A DNA stretch of 64,000 nt. Source: Deroplatys truncata. Lineage: Eukaryota; Arthropoda; Insecta; Mantodea; Mantidae. Below are positions 10,781 through 21,763 of this stretch, piece after piece; position 1 is the stretch's first letter; every line of letters begins with the position of its first letter. The stretch covers positions 112,821,692-112,885,691 of the forward strand of contig CM060978.1 in the NCBI GenBank assembly GCA_030765065.1, in the 5' to 3' direction. The notes under the pieces are model-generated. The model worked only from the letters and a program-made list of their open reading frames with translations, ran no database searches and was not told the origin of the DNA. The position numbers and the translations under genes are program-made.

Positions 10781-12400
10781 ATTAAGCCTTTATTTTATTG
10801 TTTCCATTACATAAAGTTCAATGATAATGGGGAGGACTTCACAGATTATTCACAGACGTTTGAGATGCATATTTTACTTCCCCAATAATTCAAACATGAT
10901 AATTTAATCAAATTAGATTTTCTTTGTTAAAAAAATAATGAAAGTTTCAGTAAAGGATTGGAGTGGTGAGATTTATCATATATTTCGTTTTTGAGATAGA
11001 CAGGCGTATACTCAGACACCCGCGCGCGGGTAACCTTTTTTTCTAAGTACGCCTTTTCGAATTCAAGGGATCTCCAAACCAGTATTTCCGGTGAAATTTG
11101 TATTTCAAATTTTCGACCAAATGCAATACTTCCACTGCCTTAAGTAACTAAGCGGTAGAGAAAGCAAATAAGAACGCTTTAGTGTCATTGCTTTCAAACG
11201 AATATCATATTTTGTTTCCTTCGAAGCTGTTACTACATGTAGGTTGAGGTCTGATGCAAATTCTAATTGAGATAATAATTTTATGTGACGTAGGATGGGA
11301 CGACTCTCGCCAGCACCGTGGGCAGCCAGCGGTTTCCTTTTGAAATGAGTTCATGCACGTGAGTCAGGCGACTGTCTACATCAGTTAAGACCGGGGTTCG
11401 CATACCACCTAAGTGCACCGACCCTGTAATTGTGGTCCTAAACTTATATACAGCTTTGTTTCCTAACGATATAATGAGTTGTATATCTAATAACGTCTTA
11501 TACATATCGGTGCATCCTCTTGGCTATTAAGCTATCTCGCGTACAAGCAAGAAGAAATGCCTCACGCCAATTAGTATCAGAACAGATAGGAAAAGCAGGA
11601 AGGTGGTGACCGCAGAAGTTAGTGAACACTTTGGTGTTAACTAAACCACCGACCACGACAGAAACATCCGGAGACTATATGGGCTAAAAGTATTATAGTC
11701 ACACTTTCCTTTTTTCTTGTCATTTCACCGTCAACCGCCGTTTCGAAGGCGTAAGAAGACGATAAAATTAGGGTAAATTCTCATTTCAGAAAACTTACCC
11801 GCTCCAACCCTCAAAACGATAGGCGATGGGCATGTTACGCTTTTTCGTCATGGAGGAGGAAAATCCCGGATAACAAAGCCTATAATCGCTCCATTCTTAG
11901 AATTCAACTATGTAAACACATGACGTCATTAACTAGCCCGCGATACGCGGGAAACCAAAGCACACTATAACATATTATAGTACCTTAAATGTGCACGATT
12001 ACCTGCGGGTTTTCAAAATGTATGTTAATCATAGTTGGGAACTGTTGATTAACATGAAATTGTAAATAATATAAATAGTAAAACTACAGAAGGCAGTAGC
12101 TTCCGTTTAATTCTGTGTGGTGTCGTTCACCCCTCTTCTACATTCATATGATGGCTGTGCAATTTGTTCTTTACAGCTTATACGAACACGAGGATAACGC
12201 GGAGGGACACAAAATGTTTTGTTTACATCAATTCTGGTTTTAAGACTGGATCACTATATGCAGTACTATGACAGTGTAAGCAATTTGTTTACGACTTAGC
12301 AAATGAATCTGCTGTCCATAAGCATCTATAATTACCTGCATACAGTTTTTCTAGAAAACTCTCCCGTTCCAGAATCATACCATGGAAATGACAAGCGATG
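10781..12400. other. Mostly unassigned, one HINE-like fragment and one hairpin
   Basis: Besides the repeat fragment at 11057-11165, nothing identifiable. A 10-bp inverted repeat (ATGTTAATCA at 12022-12031, TGATTAACAT at 12046-12055, 14-nt loop) could form a hairpin of unknown meaning. The segment 11280-11950 is less AT-rich than its surroundings but has no recognisable coding content. Confidence 0.4.
11057..11165 (-). repeat. HINE-like repeat, 5'-end fragment
   Basis: Reads on the minus strand as the first 110 bp of the family: GCTTTCTCTACC, then GTGGAAGTATTGCATTTGGT, ATTTCACCGGAAATAC and TTTGGAGATCCCTTGAAT. The rest of the element is absent. More diverged than the copies at 5-10 kb. Confidence 0.8.
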
Positions 12401-12412
12401 GGCACTATGCTT

Positions 12413-12999
12413 TAAGGGTAAAGGTAGGTACGTATCACAGAGGGGCCCCCGGAACCGAGGCAGAGCACCGCACGTAGGCCAGTCGGCCCATTGTGCTTCC
12501 AACGTGAACCCTGGGAGAGAAGGATGAGGGGAGAGACCCGAAGGGCGACCAGATCCGGATGCCGACGGACGCAAGCATGGACGGGGTCCTTAATGATTCT
12601 AGATATAATGCATCCGACGCCGCACGGTCCATGCCCACAAGCCACCAACCTCCAGGGTCTCCCGGAGCGGAGCTCCACGCTGAGGAGAAACCTAACTGAG
12701 CGGTACTGCAGCGACGTCAGGGAAGAAACCTTTACAGAGCGCAAGCCACCGCCCAGCCGCAAACCGTCGAACACCGTCGCCTGGTCCTACAACCCTGAAA
12801 CGGATATCAAGGAAGATGATGGGTACAGGAAATGAAAGGAAGGAGAGTCGTGGTAGAAGATGAACCACCCCAGTATTCACCTGGCGACGCGGGAAAACCA
12901 CGAAAAACCCATGGGTCAGTGTGGGCGGTCGCCGGAATCAATCCCGGGACCTCCCGAACGCGGGCCACAGATGAAACCACCTGAGCCAACCAGCTCGGT
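12413..12999 (-). repeat. Long GC-rich tRNA-derived SINE with 12-bp target duplication
   Basis: About 587 bp, read on the minus strand from a tRNA-like head at 12999. It has A box TGGCTCAGGTGG (rc of 12976-12987) and B box GGGATTGATTCC (rc of 12941-12952), then a block with GTGGTTTTCCCGC, then a GC-rich body ending near 12413. The 12-bp direct repeat GGCACTATGCTT flanks it (12401-12412 and 13000-13011), as expected for LINE-mediated retroposition. It is unusually long for a SINE. Related copies are at 34764-35333 and, without head, 1835-2052. Overlapping open frames on both strands follow from GC content and are not called genes. Confidence 0.88.
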
Positions 13000-13011
13000 G
13001 GCACTATGCTT

Positions 13012-13934
13012 CACTAGATGGACTCTGTGCTATGGCACAAACAATCTCATATGAAGTTAGATTGGCATTAATTTTGTTGTCTTTTATTTTTTTTAATTAA
13101 AAGATATTCGATAGAAGTATAAAAGCAAAACGCTATACCGCACACATTTGACTACGTTTTAATCGATTTTTAGTGAAAGATGGCATTAAAACTGTGAATA
13201 TAGAGAACAAATCGACAAACGCATGTATTTGCACAGCGCGCTTCAGATATGTACATACAGCTCAGTTATGTTACCTAAAGTAATAGACACTTCGGAGACA
13301 GATTTGCTGTCTGCAGCAACTTTTTTGCATTAAATGTACTAATGGCGCTAATATAGATCGTCTCATTGCACGCCTGAAGAAAAAAAGTTGTCGATATACA
13401 TACTCTCCATATATCTCGCCAAAGCACCTATTACTTTACGCAGTGCAACTGACTGAGTTGAATGTATTACCTTGCTTCCAAAAGAAAACAGTAGCATGTT
13501 TTCTATCTTCCGGAAGTCTTGCGTTCAATAGTCGAAATGAAATTATTGATTGCTAGCGTAACGTTTTCTCCGTTCCCCTTAATCTGTTAGATTAGATCTC
13601 GGAAGTGCCCAAGGTAAATTCGAGCTCTAATTTTCATTAGGTAATTCAGTACAAAGTCTGACTTAACCCTCTTGTAGTGATGAGATCTTCAGAAAGAAGA
13701 AAAGATTAGAAATAGCCTACCACCGTTTCATTGGAAGCATTTATGAGGACAGTATAAAAACTTATTAATCGCAACTTATGATAGCTTTGCTATTGACTAC
13801 ATTTTGTTCTTACATGTGCTCAACAGTTCTGTGATATGAGAAGGAAGCGTTTAAAAAAAATTGTCTTATTTATTTGTCTTATATATATTCCTATGTGCTC
13901 CGGGTGCTTTATGAAAGAGACAGAAATTGTTCAG
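13012..13934. other. Unassigned AT-rich stretch
   Basis: Nothing recognised on either strand. Confidence 0.4.
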
Positions 13935-14235
13935 GGAAAATAAAATCTGGTGTGTTACATTCACATAACTTTCTTCACCACTGCTCTTAGAAGGCTTGTT
14001 TTTTACCTGCTTCATAATCGAAATAAACATTTGCAGTGAGGTTTCATTACACATTTGGTTACAAGTGCAACAGGGATACAGGAAGCTGAAGCGATAGTCA
14101 AACTCTATAAAAAGTGGCGATATATTCTGGCTTTGAAATTCCATACTCTTTACATGATTATGAGAAACAAAGAAATGGCGAAGCACTTTAAAAAGGTATA
14201 AACTATTTAAAAATACTTGATAATAAAGGAGATAG
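13935..14235 (-). repeat. HINE-like repeat, diverged 3' half
   Basis: On the + strand it starts AAAATCTGGTGTGTTACATT (complement of the family 3' end) followed by CACATAACTTTCTTC. It continues through the complement of the ATGAAGTAG / TAAACATTTGCA region and CGATAGTCAAA to about 14235. It is clearly older than the copies at 5-10 kb. Confidence 0.7.
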
Positions 14236-15054
14236 AAATATTGGAAGACCAGAGAAGTGATGCAATGAAAAAGTTTAGTCACAACAACTTGGGTCTAGAT
14301 CTTGTACATGGTATTGATAACTCGTATTTTTGTTATACAGATGGATAGCATTGGCGCAGTCAATGCATTGTTTTGTTATCACGGCAAACGTCCTTCTATT
14401 ATAGTTTTCGGGCCTTTACAAAATAAAGGCTGAAAAAGCAAATAGTGACAGGAGATTACAGTGACGAACATGAAAATGCAAATGTTTATAATGTGCCGTG
14501 TCACTGAAAAAAAAGTCAGAAATTTTGTTTAAATGAAGTAATAAAGTTATAATGGGATAATAAAGAATAATAAAACAGCTAAAGTTATAAATTAATAGAA
14601 GACTGCGAACAAATTCAGTAATATAAATTGTGTAATATTGAAACGTGTAGAGAGACCTTATGTTTTAAAATTAAGGCCAACTCGAAAGGAATTAAATGTA
14701 CCTACACGTAGTCGCAATCTTGGAGAGCAGGTCTAAAGGAAAGGTTGAGAATGGTGTCGCGGCACCCATATCGAGATGTGGAGTGGGTCAATATGGCAAC
14801 ATGCGGAGTGACAGAAATGACTGCAATTGTCGTTAAGAGACGGGAGAGCCAGTGGGCGGTGTATCCATGTCAATCAAAGTGAGTTGTCGGCGGCTCTGCA
14901 AAATAAGCCTTTTCAGACACGCACCTACTGCGTAAAATTTACTTCCGGACAATCGCGTCTACTCAGCTTCATTGCTTGGTGTCATTTCCTCTCGAAACAC
15001 TTTTTTGTTTCTCCAACTCTACAACACTTTCCCCAGCATTTGTAGGCTCGCAAA
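14236..15054. other. Unassigned stretch
   Basis: No identifiable element. The part at 14700-14980 is less AT-rich and holds a 72-codon frame (from 14827) without recognisable similarity. Confidence 0.35.
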
Positions 15055-15345
15055 TCAGGTGGAATCCCGGTAGGACGAACGGTTTTACCTGCGCTTCTCT
15101 TGTAGGAGAAAACGCTTACACCGATATGGGTGTCTGAGGTAGTTTAATCCCACCAGGATCGTTCTCCCTGACTCAGGCTTTTTCCAGGTTTTCCTCAGAC
15201 CTCATAACCGCCAAATGCCGGGATAGTACCCTAAACTTAGGCCTTGAACGTCTCCTTCAAAGTGTCCTTTTCCAATTAACACGTAATTTCATGCATCGCC
15301 TTATGGAGTAAGAACGGGCGTTAAACAATATTAAAAACGATACCG
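15055..15345 (+). repeat. SINE, family B
   Basis: Carries the family core TTTTCCAGGTTTTCCTCAGA, then CAAATGCCGGGATAGTACCC, CTAAACTTAGGCC, and the 3' segment AAGAACGGGCGTTAAACA. The same ordered blocks occur (on the minus strand) at 26887-27135, 34535-34748 and 36603-36895. The tRNA-like head in this copy is rearranged (a possible B box TAGTTTAATCCC near 15143), so its 5' end is uncertain. Confidence 0.7.
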
Positions 15346-16084
15346 GGCCTTCAGCCTGATCCTTCTATCAAAAGAGAAAAGTGTTAGGGTTGCGAGACTT
15401 CGGTTTTTTTAAAGGGGCAATGCGATATTTTACTTTTTTGTTCCACCTACGGTATAATATAGGTACCTTACGGTACTTGTTCCTGGTTTTTGCTGTTTCA
15501 GTTAATAAAGGGCACTTCGAGGCTATAGGCGAAAAACGACAGTTGATTCATGTAAAAGAAAACTAGTTCCAATACAGCTTATCAAATATAAATTGTTGTG
15601 CGCGGTTCTTCACCATTTATCGTGGTCTTGAGACCTCAACCTCAACTGAATTGGTACGAATTTCGCTGCGGTTCCATCTCTGCTTTTATATCTGGTGGAA
15701 TCTATTTATTGTGAGCTTTGTGGCAGTAATTTGTATCACAATAATGTAAATGCCAGGGTGATTGTAGTGTAAATAAGCATTATTGTATGACAAAGATTTG
15801 AGATGTTTGTTAATTATAAGCATTGTTAGGAAATAAGTTTACACGGCCTCACTGAAACTGACAATAGGAGCGGTTAACAATGAGCGAGGGGGTGAGTTGT
15901 TTATCAATTAGAAGACAAACAAATGACGTCAGATTGGCGCACTTTTCTGAGAAATGGAGGGAATTTCTTCACTAGAGCATATGTTTTCGTAATTTTTGAC
16001 TGGATATAAAAATAGACGCTAATGTTGGCGCGTTTTATTAACCAATAGCAGTTCGGTTATAATCTTTAGGCATATTAGGGTGTG
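15346..16084. other. Unassigned stretch
   Basis: No gene or element recognised. Contains a 61-codon frame (15381-15566) that does not resemble a known protein. Confidence 0.35.
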
Positions 16085-16252
16085 GGAGTATAAAACGCTA
16101 AAGCCAGAGGCAAGTATTGCCCAGTTCAACAGAATCATCCACGCATTACACGTCGCTGAGTCCAACAGAATCATTCAGAAGTTAAACGTCGCTTAGTTCA
16201 TCAGAATCGTTCGCGAGTTACACGTCGCAATTCTACAAAATCTCTCGCGTCG
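16085..16252 (+). promoter_or_regulatory. TATA box followed by 36-bp tandem repeat
   Basis: TATAAAA at 16089-16095 lies about 34 bp upstream of an initiator-like CCAGTTC (16121-16127). From 16123 three 36-bp units follow in register (16123-16158, 16159-16194, 16195-16230) plus a partial fourth. Each begins AGTYCAWCAGAATC and ends with ACGTCGC. An AATAAA-type signal (TTAATAAAGTG) occurs at 16282-16292. This could be a gene or retroelement promoter with a repeat-bearing leader. No coding region follows that I can recognise, so the call rests on spacing alone. Confidence 0.35.
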
Positions 16253-16483
16253 TAAAGCTCTCGTAAATGTGAAATACGCGAATTAATAAAGTGCGGCAAA
16301 TAAGTGATTATAATAACATTAGAAAACATAACAGTTTCAGTCTGGCGTGTATCACGAGTCAATATGTGAACTTAATTAATTGTGACGGTAATAAAAGTGT
16401 AAAAACAAATTCTTTTATCAGTGTTATCTTTGAGTAACAAATCCTTTCTGTTTACACACCTTGATCAAGAGATATGCTCGACT

Positions 16484-16521
16484 TAATAATAACAATAATA
16501 ATAATAATAATAATAATAATA
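16484..16521. repeat. (AAT)n microsatellite
   Basis: About twelve AAT/ATA units with one interruption (aataacaataat). Confidence 0.95.
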
Positions 16522-16737
16522 GCTAGCCAGAGGACAATGAACCCAAATTTAAAAAATAGTAATACAATAACAGGCGCCCAGCAATAGAAAACACGAAGTG
16601 ACCGCGACAAATTGGCTTTCATACGTGGTGCAGATAAACATGAAGCATCTTCCAACTACCTAACAAATATTACACTTCAGCTTACTGGCCTTTAATATAT
16701 TTTTTATTGAGACAAATACACCGTTCAGCACTAATGC

Positions 16738-16812
16738 TTTGCAGATATCAATGAACAGAACGGGAATTGAACCCAGGACATAACATATAGGTTAACCTAA
16801 TGGCTCCTCGAA
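16738..16812 (-). repeat. tRNA-like SINE head remnant
   Basis: The minus strand reads GAGCCATTAGGTTAACC (A-box region) and then GGGTTCAATTCCCG (B box, rc of 16768-16781), at tRNA-like spacing. The body cannot be matched to the other families in the window. Confidence 0.5.
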
Positions 16813-16984
16813 CTAAAAAATAAGTGAACAATGCAGAAAATAGAAGGCACAGAAAAAACATAAAATAAGAAATAGCACTTGGTATAAAACAAAATAGTCA
16901 ATGAACACACAAATAAGTGAGTGTCTGAGGCAGAATTGGATCACTGAGAAGCAAATCTCGTAGTCTGCGCTACAGCCGTGTTGG

Positions 16985-18590
16985 CGCACGAGTTCTTGCT
17001 CCGAGGTTGCATTCTACTGCTCCCCGTACTTGCTGAAGGTTGACGAAGAAAGGTTTAGAGACGGTGCGGAGGAACTGTGTATAGTAGACCCAACTCACGG
17101 TGAACTGTCGATTTCGGATGAACTATGGGGCTTTGGTTATCATACGAATTGCTCTATTTTGTATGATTTGAAGGCGGTGAATATGAGTCTTGTTGGCAGC
17201 ACCGGAGCTGCAAAGATGATCAGGGGTCGCAGAAGAGATGCATATAACAGCAAAGAGCATTCAAGAGCCAAACGTAACTGTCGGTGAAATACGGAATAAA
17301 GTTGTGAGAGTTCTGGCTGAAGCTAAGGTGACCATGCGTTGTACATGGGAATTCCACGTAAGCCTGGTGTCAAGTATTACACCGAGATATTTCTCCGATG
17401 TTTGTAGTGGTAACCAGGAGAGACACTCGTGGAGCAAAACGAGAGGGAAGGGATTCCTATAAAGACGGAGGGAGAAGATTTTGGCCTCTTTTTAGTATGC
17501 AACAAGTGGCGAGCCAAGGAGAAAGTACATCAATAGAATGCTGTAGAGTCTGGCTAGCTGTGTGCAGATCGAAATGAGAGTAATACAGTACGGTATCGTC
17601 AGCATACATAGCGGTACAAGTGAGTAGCATATTGGTAAAGTCGAACATGTAGACATTAAAAAGGAGGGGTGTGAGGATGGACTCCTGAGGTACACCTGCC
17701 GTAATGGGTCGTTGGGAAGACCAAATATCACCAATGCGAACAACAAAACACCTGTCGTTTAGGAAACTGCAAAGAATTGGAAATAAGTAATGCGGAAGTC
17801 CTATGCGCAACAGATTAAGAAGTAAACCAGCATGGCACATCTTATCGAATGCTTGGGCGATGTCTAAAAATACTGCTGCGGTGCACCGACGACGTTCAAG
17901 CCCCTGAAGAAGGAACTGCGTGAACCGTAACAACTGGTGCATCGTGGAATGCTTTGGCCGAATCCCAAACTGGTATGGAGGTAAGAGATTAGCCTGATAC
18001 ACGTTTTCGGAAAAACGCCGATGTATAGCTTTCTCCAAAAGCTTAGATAGAGTAGGTAATACACTTATGGGACGGTAGCTTGAAGTGAGGTTCTTAGGCT
18101 TGTCTGGCTTGTGGAACACAAGGATTTCAGCCAGCTTCCATTTCTGAGGAAAAGATCAAGCCAAGAGCAGAATTAAAGATGGAAGATAAATTAGCTAATG
18201 CTTTTTGGTGAGCTGTTTGAGAGCATAATTGTGAATGAGATCATGCCCAGGAGATTTCTTAATCGGAAGGACCCGAATAAGATGAGCTAATTCATGTGGA
18301 CTAGTAAAGCGAATCCTGTCGGGGACGAAGGGTTTTTCAAGTTGATTTCTCAGCTCGTGTTCAACAGAAGCGGTAGGGGGTGGATCAGGAGTGCCGTTTG
18401 GGGTAAAGGCGCGCTGGAAATGGGACGCTAAAGCATCACATTTAGAAGGCGTATCGGGAACATGTGGTCGTCAACGTGTAATAAGGCTGGAACAACAGTA
18501 GCCTTACGCAGAACTTTATATGATTTATCAGATACTGAACCGAATATTGATGCCTGAGTCTGACGAATCAGCAGATGAGATTAAAATAAC
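16985..18590 (-). mobile_element. Non-LTR retrotransposon, jockey clade, reverse transcriptase part
   Basis: On the minus strand, from high to low coordinates: an N-terminal RT segment (KCDALASHFQRAF, then HELAHLIRVLPIKKSPGHDL, 18200-18460); after a frame change, KWKLAEILVFHKPDKPKNLT and a 220-codon open frame (18119-17457) with SSYRPISVLPTLSKLLEK, YQFGIRPKHST, AAVFLDIAQAFDK, AGVPQ and the catalytic MYADDTVLYY (YADD at 17595-17606). Further on are the thumb-like EKYLGVILDTRLTWNSHV and KTHIHRLQIIQNRAIRMI (17130-17400). These blocks in this order are those of jockey-type ORF2. The endonuclease domain and 5' half are missing, as usual for 5'-truncated LINE copies, and several frame breaks make it inactive. 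Plus-strand open frames at 17030-17460 are shadows of it. Confidence 0.92.
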
Positions 18591-19952
18591 TAGATATGCT
18601 AAAAGAACAGCGTCAAATTAGGAAAGAAAAATCCAACAGTATCGAGTATTTTATTTTGGGAAAAAGAATTCCCTGAGCTACAAGCACCAAGTATTACAAG
18701 TACTTTATTTGCTTCAGGAGTCTTGCTTAGTGAAAACGCGAGTGAAGAGCGTACCCTGCAGGGCGGATTTTTTTAATTTATGTTGCAAGTCATTAAAATG
18801 TCGCCGGACATCGGTAGTCCCCCTGTATGATATTAAAGACCCTTCTTTGCCTGAAAAAAGTGTGCGCTTCGTCTGGAAACCATTCCCTTGAATAAGTAAT
18901 GTATGATATGTACAAAACTTGTGTAAATTGCAGAAATAAGTGATTTGATTTTAACACTGAAAATGTTCTCTCTAAAATGGAATGTATTACCTTGAGAAAT
19001 TCACCTGATTTTAAAATGTTCTTAATTTTAGCTGAGCCACTTTCTCTGGTCGAGGAAAGTTATGATTAAAGAACTTCACTGCCATTATAAAAATGCGCAT
19101 TTTCAGGAAAAGGTATGAATACGTCTATTTTTGTAAAATGAATTCTTGTTGTTGCCTTTATTGGCAAAGAAACACTTTAAAATGTTTTGGTATTGCTAAA
19201 ATTTATGTTGATCGTGCTTCCTTTCAATGTTTTCACTGAAACAGTACTTTAGCAGTGAATTTGAAATGGGAGGGGATAATAAAAACAGGAGTTCAGTGGA
19301 CTTAATTAAAATTGATTGTTCACTTGTTTCATTTACAATAAATAATTCAGAGAAGTTTATGATAACATTGTTTGCGAAAATGCTTTGTTAAATATACCTA
19401 TAAACAGCAGCAAATAAATTGATAACTTTCAATTCATATATGCCAATGTATGCGTAATTGGTAAATAATATACTGTGTGAAAATTACGTTTTCTAGAAAA
19501 AAACAAGGTTTATGTTAGTTTTAATTAAAAGAATAATATGATCTCTCATGGGACTCCATTATCTCTATTCACCTACTTTAGTCGCTGGAGTATTGCACAC
19601 CGTAACGATAAGCGTGTTCCTTATTTTCATTTTGAGAATCTGGCAACCTTAGAAAGTGCATTATCCTTACGATTTATTACGCACACTTCCTCTTTTTCTG
19701 TACATTATTTGGCAGCTTTCTTATTCCAATGTGAGCACCCAAAATAACCCCTGCAATAGAAATTTGCAACAGCACGAAAAAGCAGCGCATAGCGGATATT
19801 TATACACCTGAATTTTCTATGCCTGTAGCATGCAGCATATTGAATGTCATCCTTCACAGATATCGTTTCAAAATTACACGTTAAAGATTTATGTGCTCAG
19901 GAATTGAATGCGAAAACGTACAATGCAAATCAAACATTTTTAAATCCGTTTT
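18591..19952. other. Unassigned AT-rich stretch
   Basis: Nothing recognised on either strand. It follows the 5' truncation point of the LINE and precedes a HINE-like copy. Confidence 0.4.
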
Positions 19953-20088
19953 GCTTTCTCTACCACGTACTACATAGTAGATAGAGAAGGAATTGTATTC
20001 CACCCAAAAATTCGATACCCAGATTTCACCGGAAATGCATTTTTGAGGCCCCTTGAATAAAATTTTTTTTTATAACAAGTCCATGGTG

Positions 20089-20138
<50 letters not shown>

Positions 20139-20822
20139 CGCGCGCGCGTGTCTGTCTGTGAACAGCATAACTAAAAACCTAAAAAAAAAAAAAAACCCGA
20201 TAAATACCAAACTTGGTATTAGATTCAGTATCTTCCAAAGATGCGACACGAAGATTTTTAGAAAATCCCCATACCCAAGACTACCCTTTACGTGGAAGAT
20301 TTTTCGAATTCTTTTATTTTCTAAAAAATGGCTCTAACGATTTTGGTTAAAATACCATATATTAAAGATACGAGTATTTACATTTACAAATGAAACGTAT
20401 ATCTTGAATTTTCTGGGAGTAACCTGTGAAGTTCACTTCATCTGGAACAAATTTTATATAATCTTATATAACGGCAAACTCTAAGCGATAGAAGAAAATG
20501 TACTACACAAAAAATGTAGATATGTTCGAATTGTTCATTTCTTGGTCATTCTCTTAAGTCCTGTCAACATTCACTTGTTTCTCGCGATTGTATGGAAACA
20601 GTATGGAATTTTAAGGCAGCGCATAGCATAGTTCTTAAACATTTGACTATCACTGTTCTGTTTGCATCTATAACGAAATGTGTAATGTAGCTATTTCTGC
20701 AAAGGTTTATTTGAATTAAAACGTAGTAGACAGAAAAATAAGATTTAGTAAGAATAGTTTGCATACCCACTAGTAAACGATAGAGAACAAGAAAGTCATG
20801 TGAATGCATCACATTAGATTTA
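19953..20822 (+). mobile_element. HINE-like repeat, diverged subtype with (CT)n
   Basis: Starts GCTTTCTCTACCACG (19953), shows CCACCCAAAAATTCGATACC and TTTCACCGGAAATGC, and ends AAGAAAGTCATGTGAATGCA / CATTAGATTT near 20820. In place of GT, the internal microsatellite is a (CT)n tract at 20092-20132 followed by GTGTGCGCGCG. A poly-A run lies at 20180-20195. Divergence from the 9932 copy suggests an older subfamily. Confidence 0.85.
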
Positions 20823-20854
20823 TTCAAATATACTGGCATATATGAGTATTTTTT

Positions 20855-21763
20855 ACTTTTTGTACCACCTACAATACAATAGGGAAATATCGTGTTGGAT
20901 ATCGATATTTCACCGACAATACACGTTTTGAAATCTTCTGAATTAAAAAAGAAATGCTAGATAAAGGTCTCTCTCTGTGTATGTGATATAGAGAGAGAAA
21001 GAGTGAGAGAATGTGTACAGCATAAGTTAAACACAATAAATTGGATTAAATAGCAAGCCTGGTATTAAGTTCAGCATATTCCAATGTAGCGACACAAAAA
21101 TTTTCAAGAATTTCCGCACATTCTGAACTATCCTTTACATGGAAAAAAGTTCACTCATTTTTTATTTTTCTAAAATAACCTGTGTCTGTGGAGTTCTCTT
21201 TATTTGAATGATTTTTGTATAATTTTATATAACAAGGAAGCCTTAAAAGGTAGACAAAAGCTAATACATGAAAACCGAAGAGCTCATTAACATAACAATT
21301 GGTCTCAAATTCTTTCTACCGTTAACAGTTTTTTAAATATTCCATATTATAAACACCGGTTACCACCAATTAACATGTAATGATGTTTTCATACGTTAAA
21401 ACCTTCTTGCTTTATTTGAAACAATTCCTAGGTGAACATTTATTGCAACATGGATAGAAACATAACTTTTTATATGAATAGTACAATATACAATGAATAT
21501 CTGCGATTTCATCATTGGTAGAGAAAACTGTGTGAACGTACGCATTCATAAGATTGTTTGAAGTAGTAGGTATCAGCTTGTTTCTCGCGATATAATACAA
21601 AGGGCATGGAATTTAAAAGGTTTTGACTATCGCTGCAGCTTCCTGTGTGCCCCTTGTGTTTACAACCAACGAAATAAATTTCTGCATAATTTATGTTAAA
21701 ATACTTTAATAAGAATAGTTATGGAAGAAATATAAAAGACAGTCAATGTAACATATCAGAATA
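20855..21763 (+). mobile_element. HINE-like repeat, strongly diverged copy
   Basis: Begins ACTTTTTGTACCACCTACAA and follows the family block order with many changes: TATTTCACCGACAATACACG, a CT/GA-rich simple tract at 20968-21015, CAGCATAAGTTAAACAC, and GGTATTAAGTTCAGCATATT. The 3' end is AGTCAATGTAACATATCAGA at about 21760. Probably among the oldest copies in the window. Confidence 0.75.

Noticed and set aside
12332-12901. Multiple overlapping frames up to 120 codons on both strands
   Set aside because: All lie in a GC-rich SINE with target duplication; open frames in every register are a composition effect.
17030-17462. Two plus-strand frames of 75-85 codons
   Set aside because: They are antisense shadows of the jockey-clade reverse transcriptase segment.
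20092-21015. CT and GA tracts as a CRISPR-like or minisatellite array
   Set aside because: Simple dinucleotide runs without spacers, inside a dispersed repeat of eukaryotic type.
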